Below, piece by piece: positions 56,861-64,000 of a stretch of DNA of 64,000 nt (within the stretch, counting starts at the first letter, position 1; each line of letters starts with the position of its first letter). Below the pieces are notes generated by a model, which saw only the letters and a program-made list of their open reading frames with translations, was not told the origin of the DNA and searched no databases. Source of the stretch: Amedibacillus dolichus DSM 3991 (GTDB taxonomy: Bacteria > Bacillota_I > Bacilli_A > Erysipelotrichales > Erysipelotrichaceae); assembly GCF_000154285.1 (NCBI RefSeq), contig NZ_DS483473.1, positions 124,001 to 188,000 on the forward strand, read 5' to 3'. A program made the position numbers and the translations under genes.

Positions 56861-56876
56861 AAAACTGAATGACATC
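56861..56876 (-). other. 23S processing stem, 3' arm
   Basis: GATGTCATTCAGTTTT on the minus strand is a perfect complement of 59898-59913 on the other side of 23S, giving a 16-bp processing stalk for RNase III-type cleavage. Confidence 0.8.
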
Positions 56877-56880
56877 TTGT

Positions 56881-59798
<2,918 letters not shown>

Positions 59799-59992
59799 TG
59801 GTTTCGCTTGAGTCTGTTTGTTTAACTTTTACTCTTCGTGAATATCTTAGTCTTCAACTTGCGTCTTAGACCTTACATATTTCTATCTTTTGTTTTTGAT
59901 GTCATTCAGTTTTCAAAGATCGAACTTTGGAAAGCTTCGGCCTTCCAAAACCAAACAGGAAAATCTTTTCTTCTTTTGTACTTTCTCCTTAG
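59799..59992 (-). other. 16S-23S spacer without tRNA
   Basis: About 195 nt. It has no tRNA gene. It holds one arm of the 16S stalk (59947-59964) and one arm of the 23S stalk (59898-59913), the latter with the TTTGAAAACTGAA core. Confidence 0.85.
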
Positions 59993-61530
<1,538 letters not shown>

Positions 61531-61601
61531 TGATTTAGCTCAAAACGTTCTTTGACGTTTCCTTTTTTTCTTGGTTGTTTTTTTCTCTTAGAAATCAACG
61601 T

Positions 61602-61619
61602 ATTTTCCTGTTCAGTTTT
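61602..61619 (-). other. 16S processing stem, 5' arm
   Basis: Minus-strand AAAACTGAACAGGAAAAT can pair with ATTTTCCTGTTTGGTTTT at 59964-59947 after 16S: 18 bp with two G-U pairs. Confidence 0.75.
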
Positions 61620-61661
61620 CAAAGACCGATGTCTCTTGCATCTCTCGTTGAGTGCCTGTTT

Positions 61662-61690
61662 ATAATACATCATTCTTTTCTCTATGTCAA
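61662..61690 (-). promoter_or_regulatory. rRNA operon promoter
   Basis: TTGACA - 17 nt - TATTAT on the minus strand, about 130 nt before 16S. Confidence 0.9.
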
Positions 61691-61692
61691 TC

Positions 61693-61740
61693 TTTTTTTC
61701 TTCTTTTTTTCTTCTTTTTTTCTCTTTTTTTGCTTTTTTT
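61693..61740 (-). promoter_or_regulatory. Phased A-tracts upstream of the rrn promoter (UP-element-like)
   Basis: Five runs of exactly seven A on the minus strand (plus-strand T7 runs starting at 61693, 61704, 61715, 61725, 61734), at spacings of 11, 11, 10 and 9 nt, directly upstream of the -35. This is the signature of intrinsically bent DNA and of binding sites for the RNA polymerase alpha C-terminal domain. Confidence 0.8.
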
Positions 61741-61744
61741 CTAT

Positions 61745-62125
61745 GTATACACTTACATCAACTGATTTTACCTTGCTTTCTGACTATTTGGTAATTTATT
61801 TTCCGCTTTTGACTTTATTTTCAACTTATTTTTCTCATTTAAATACGAATAAATTTTACAAATTTCTCTTTATAAAATCATATTTTTTTAAAAAAACACC
61901 AATTATGATCGATTTTTTATTATATTTCATTACATTTTTTTGTAACTCTCAATAGGGATTTTTAATATCACCATTCAATTTTTATCAATATCTTTTATTT
62001 TCTTAATAAAGTGCTTAAGATACACTGTTAAAAATTAACTTATTTCGCTTTTTCAAATCATTTATTATATGCTCATTTTAAAATTTTCTTCTATTTTTCC
62101 TTAAATTATTTCGTTTTCCATATAA
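61745..62125. other. AT-rich spacer between rpoC and the rRNA operon
   Basis: About 380 very AT-rich bases with no gene, RNA or clear repeat that I can support. The open frame over the pyrimidine tract on the plus strand is low-complexity. Confidence 0.6.
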
Positions 62126-62127
62126 AG

Positions 62128-62154
62128 AAAAGAGCAGTCAATATATGACTACTC
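62128..62154 (-). terminator. Terminator of the rpoB-rpoC operon
   Basis: GAGTAGTCA-tatat-TGACTGCTC followed by TTTTCTTT on the minus strand, just after the rpoC stop. Confidence 0.85.
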
Positions 62155-62163
62155 TCATCTATG

Positions 62164-64000
62164 CTATTCTACAGCTTCTGAACTGCTGTTATCCTCACCA
62201 GCAAGTTCATCATTTTCAATAATTTCTTTGACGATCTCACTAGTCATACGATCTGTACTAGGTACGTATCCCATAAAGACATGATCCTCTTCTTTATGGT
62301 TTCTTTCTTCACGAAGCGCCTTCAATTCATTTGCTTTTGCTTCAACGATTGCATTCATCGGACGACTTTCTCCAACACCGGTTCCGGCAGGAATCATCTT
62401 ACCGATGATAACATTTTCCTTCAGACCAATTAGGTAGTCCTTCTTGCCCTTGATAGCAGCATCGGTTAATACCTTTGTAGTTTCCTGGAAGGAAGCAGCG
62501 GATAAGAAGGAATCCGTTTCAACAGATGCCTTAGAAATACCTAGCAATACAGGCTTAAAGGTAGCAGGAGTTTTCCCACTTAACAATGCCTGACGGTTGA
62601 TTTTTGTGATTTCTGTTAAAGATACCTGTACTCCGGCATTCAAATGTGTGTCATTGCCTTCTAATACAACTACCTTACGAAGCATTTGACGAATCATAAC
62701 CTCAATATGCTTATCGGAAATTTCGATACCTTGGCTTTGGTATACCTTTTTAACTTCCTTTAAGATATAGTTCTGTACCTGTCGAACTCCGGCTACCTTT
62801 AATAATTCTTTTGGATCTACCGGACCTTCGGTAATTTTATCACCGGCTTCAACATTAGCTCCGATCTTCATCCATGGACGAATTGCCTGTGCCAATGTTA
62901 CTTTGTGAACGATACTTTCTTTATCATTGGATACAGTTACTTCATATCCTGTTTCTACCTGTTCAATAGCAGTAATTTCACCGGAAATCTGCGCTAATAC
63001 AGCAACACCCTTTGGACAGCGTGCTTCAAATAGCTCCTCGACACGAGGAAGACCTTGGGTAATATCTCCACCATCTGCACTCGCAACACCGCCGGTGTGG
63101 AAAGTACGCATGGTTAGCTGAGTACCTGGTTCTCCGATAGATTGAGCAGCCATAATACCGACAGCTTCTCCGACTTCAACATCTTTGCCGGTTGCCATAT
63201 TACGCCCGTAGCATTTTTTACATATACCGTAAATTGATTTACATGTAAATGCACTTCGGATATACATTCCTTCAATACCGCTATCCTCAATCTTTTTAGC
63301 AATTGCTTCTGTGATAAATTCATCGGATTCGATGATCAATTCACCTGTTTTCGGATTTACAACCTCTTGCTTGCTGTAACGTCCGACTAAGCGATCGTAT
63401 AAGCTTTCGATAATCGTATTTGTTTTACGATCAACGATTGCTTCAACCCAATAGCCTTTATCTGTTCCACAATCATCTTGTTTGATGATAACATCTTGCG
63501 CAACATCAACAAGACGACGTGTCAAATAACCAGATTCGGCTGTTTTCAATGCGGTATCGGTTAGACCTTTACGCACACCATGGGTGGAAATAAAGAACTC
63601 GGATACATTTAGACCTTCACGGAAGCAGGAGTAAATAGGAACCTCTATGATAGATGGAACATACTCACCCTTAGCAGATTTGGACTGACTTGGTTTAGCC
63701 ATCAATCCACGCATACCTGCCAGCTGTGTAAAGTTTGATGTATTACCACGGGCACCTGAGCGTGCCATCATGTTGATTGGATTTTTGCGTGGAAGGCTGC
63801 CTAACAGCTCTTCGGCGATATCGTCTTTGACATCTGCCCAAAGTTTGTTTAAGTGGCGCTCCCATTCCTGCATGGTAAGCTTACCTTTATTACGTAAACG
63901 TTTCAATTCTTCGGCTTTTTCTTTACCGTATTCCACATGCTCATCTTTATGAGGTGCAACTTCGATATCGGCTAGAGATACCGTTACACCGGCTACGGTT
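62164..64000 (-). CDS. rpoC: RNA polymerase beta' subunit, C-terminal part (5' end beyond window)
   Basis: About 611 visible residues; the frame stays open to the window end, so the apparent GTG at 63936 is not the start. Visible: [20 protein letters not shown] (bridge helix region), the second zinc site with Cys in DDCGT and [15 protein letters not shown], and the trigger-loop segment [25 protein letters not shown]. The protein ends with an acidic tail. Last gene of its operon. Confidence 0.97.
   Translation of the reverse strand, partial: TVAGVTVSLADIEVAPHKDEHVEYGKEKAEELKRLRNKGKLTMQEWERHLNKLWADVKDDIAEELLGSLPRKNPINMMARSGARGNTSNFTQLAGMRGLMAKPSQSKSAKGEYVPSIIEVPIYSCFREGLNVSEFFISTHGVRKGLTDTALKTAESGYLTRRLVDVAQDVIIKQDDCGTDKGYWVEAIVDRKTNTIIESLYDRLVGRYSKQEVVNPKTGELIIESDEFITEAIAKKIEDSGIEGMYIRSAFTCKSIYGICKKCYGRNMATGKDVEVGEAVGIMAAQSIGEPGTQLTMRTFHTGGVASADGGDITQGLPRVEELFEARCPKGVAVLAQISGEITAIEQVETGYEVTVSNDKESIVHKVTLAQAIRPWMKIGANVEAGDKITEGPVDPKELLKVAGVRQVQNYILKEVKKVYQSQGIEISDKHIEVMIRQMLRKVVVLEGNDTHLNAGVQVSLTEITKINRQALLSGKTPATFKPVLLGISKASVETDSFLSAASFQETTKVLTDAAIKGKKDYLIGLKENVIIGKMIPAGTGVGESRPMNAIVEAKANELKALREERNHKEEDHVFMGYVPSTDRMTSEIVKEIIENDELAGEDNSSSEAVE

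Noticed and set aside
59799-59992. A tRNA gene in the 16S-23S spacer
   Set aside because: No cloverleaf or GGTTCGAATCC-like T-arm can be found; the spacer is taken up by processing arms.
61575-61955. Plus-strand open frame of 126 codons
   Set aside because: It runs through the rrn promoter and the poly-pyrimidine tract; the Phe/Ser-rich product is low-complexity.

Overview
The window comes from a low-to-moderate GC Firmicute. The zinc-type S14, the rplQ-to-ecf/truA arrangement, the comFA/comFC pair and the TPP-riboswitch thiT all fit, and the overall look suggests the Erysipelotrichia (a judgement from gene content, not a database match). Every gene I can support lies on the minus strand, so transcription runs from the high to the low coordinates. 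The window opens inside a gene at its low end and closes inside rpoC at its high end.

In transcription order from the high end: the 3' half of rpoC with its terminator; an AT-rich spacer with a strong rrn promoter preceded by phased A-tracts; a 16S-23S-5S operon with no tRNA in the spacer and two tandem terminators; a five-gene operon for uptake and breakdown of 2-aminoethylphosphonate (ATPase, fused permease, binding protein, phnW, phnX); the str operon (rpsL, rpsG, fusA, tuf); a TPP-riboswitch thiT gene; then the long S10-spc-alpha ribosomal protein cluster (rpsJ to rplQ, with secY, adk, map, infA, rpmJ and rpoA), which lacks rpmD.

Below rplQ come a VanY-like peptidase, an O-methyltransferase, a membrane-anchored protein with an RraB-like domain, the ECF transporter module ecfA1-ecfA2-ecfT with truA, and a PHP-family phosphatase. 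The accessory part follows: a second 2-aminoethylphosphonate-type ABC transporter whose last gene is a winged-helix/LicC-like nucleotidyltransferase fusion instead of degradative enzymes; a 1702-residue M60-like metalloprotease lipoprotein with a dockerin-type calcium loop; and a small membrane-anchored cohesin-like protein. A second, stand-alone LicC-like nucleotidyltransferase follows.

The low end holds comFA-comFC (DNA uptake) with two cold-shock genes, secA-prfB (prfB needs a programmed +1 frameshift), a GT2 glycosyltransferase, a YitT-family membrane protein, and an operon in which an M23 peptidoglycan hydrolase sits between two ftsX paralogues, followed by ftsE.

The parts worth most attention are: the two contrasting phosphonate loci (one apparently degradative, one possibly feeding a CDP-activated headgroup), the putative cohesin/dockerin pair around the M60 protease, the double-FtsX hydrolase operon, and the RraB-like domain in a Firmicute membrane protein.
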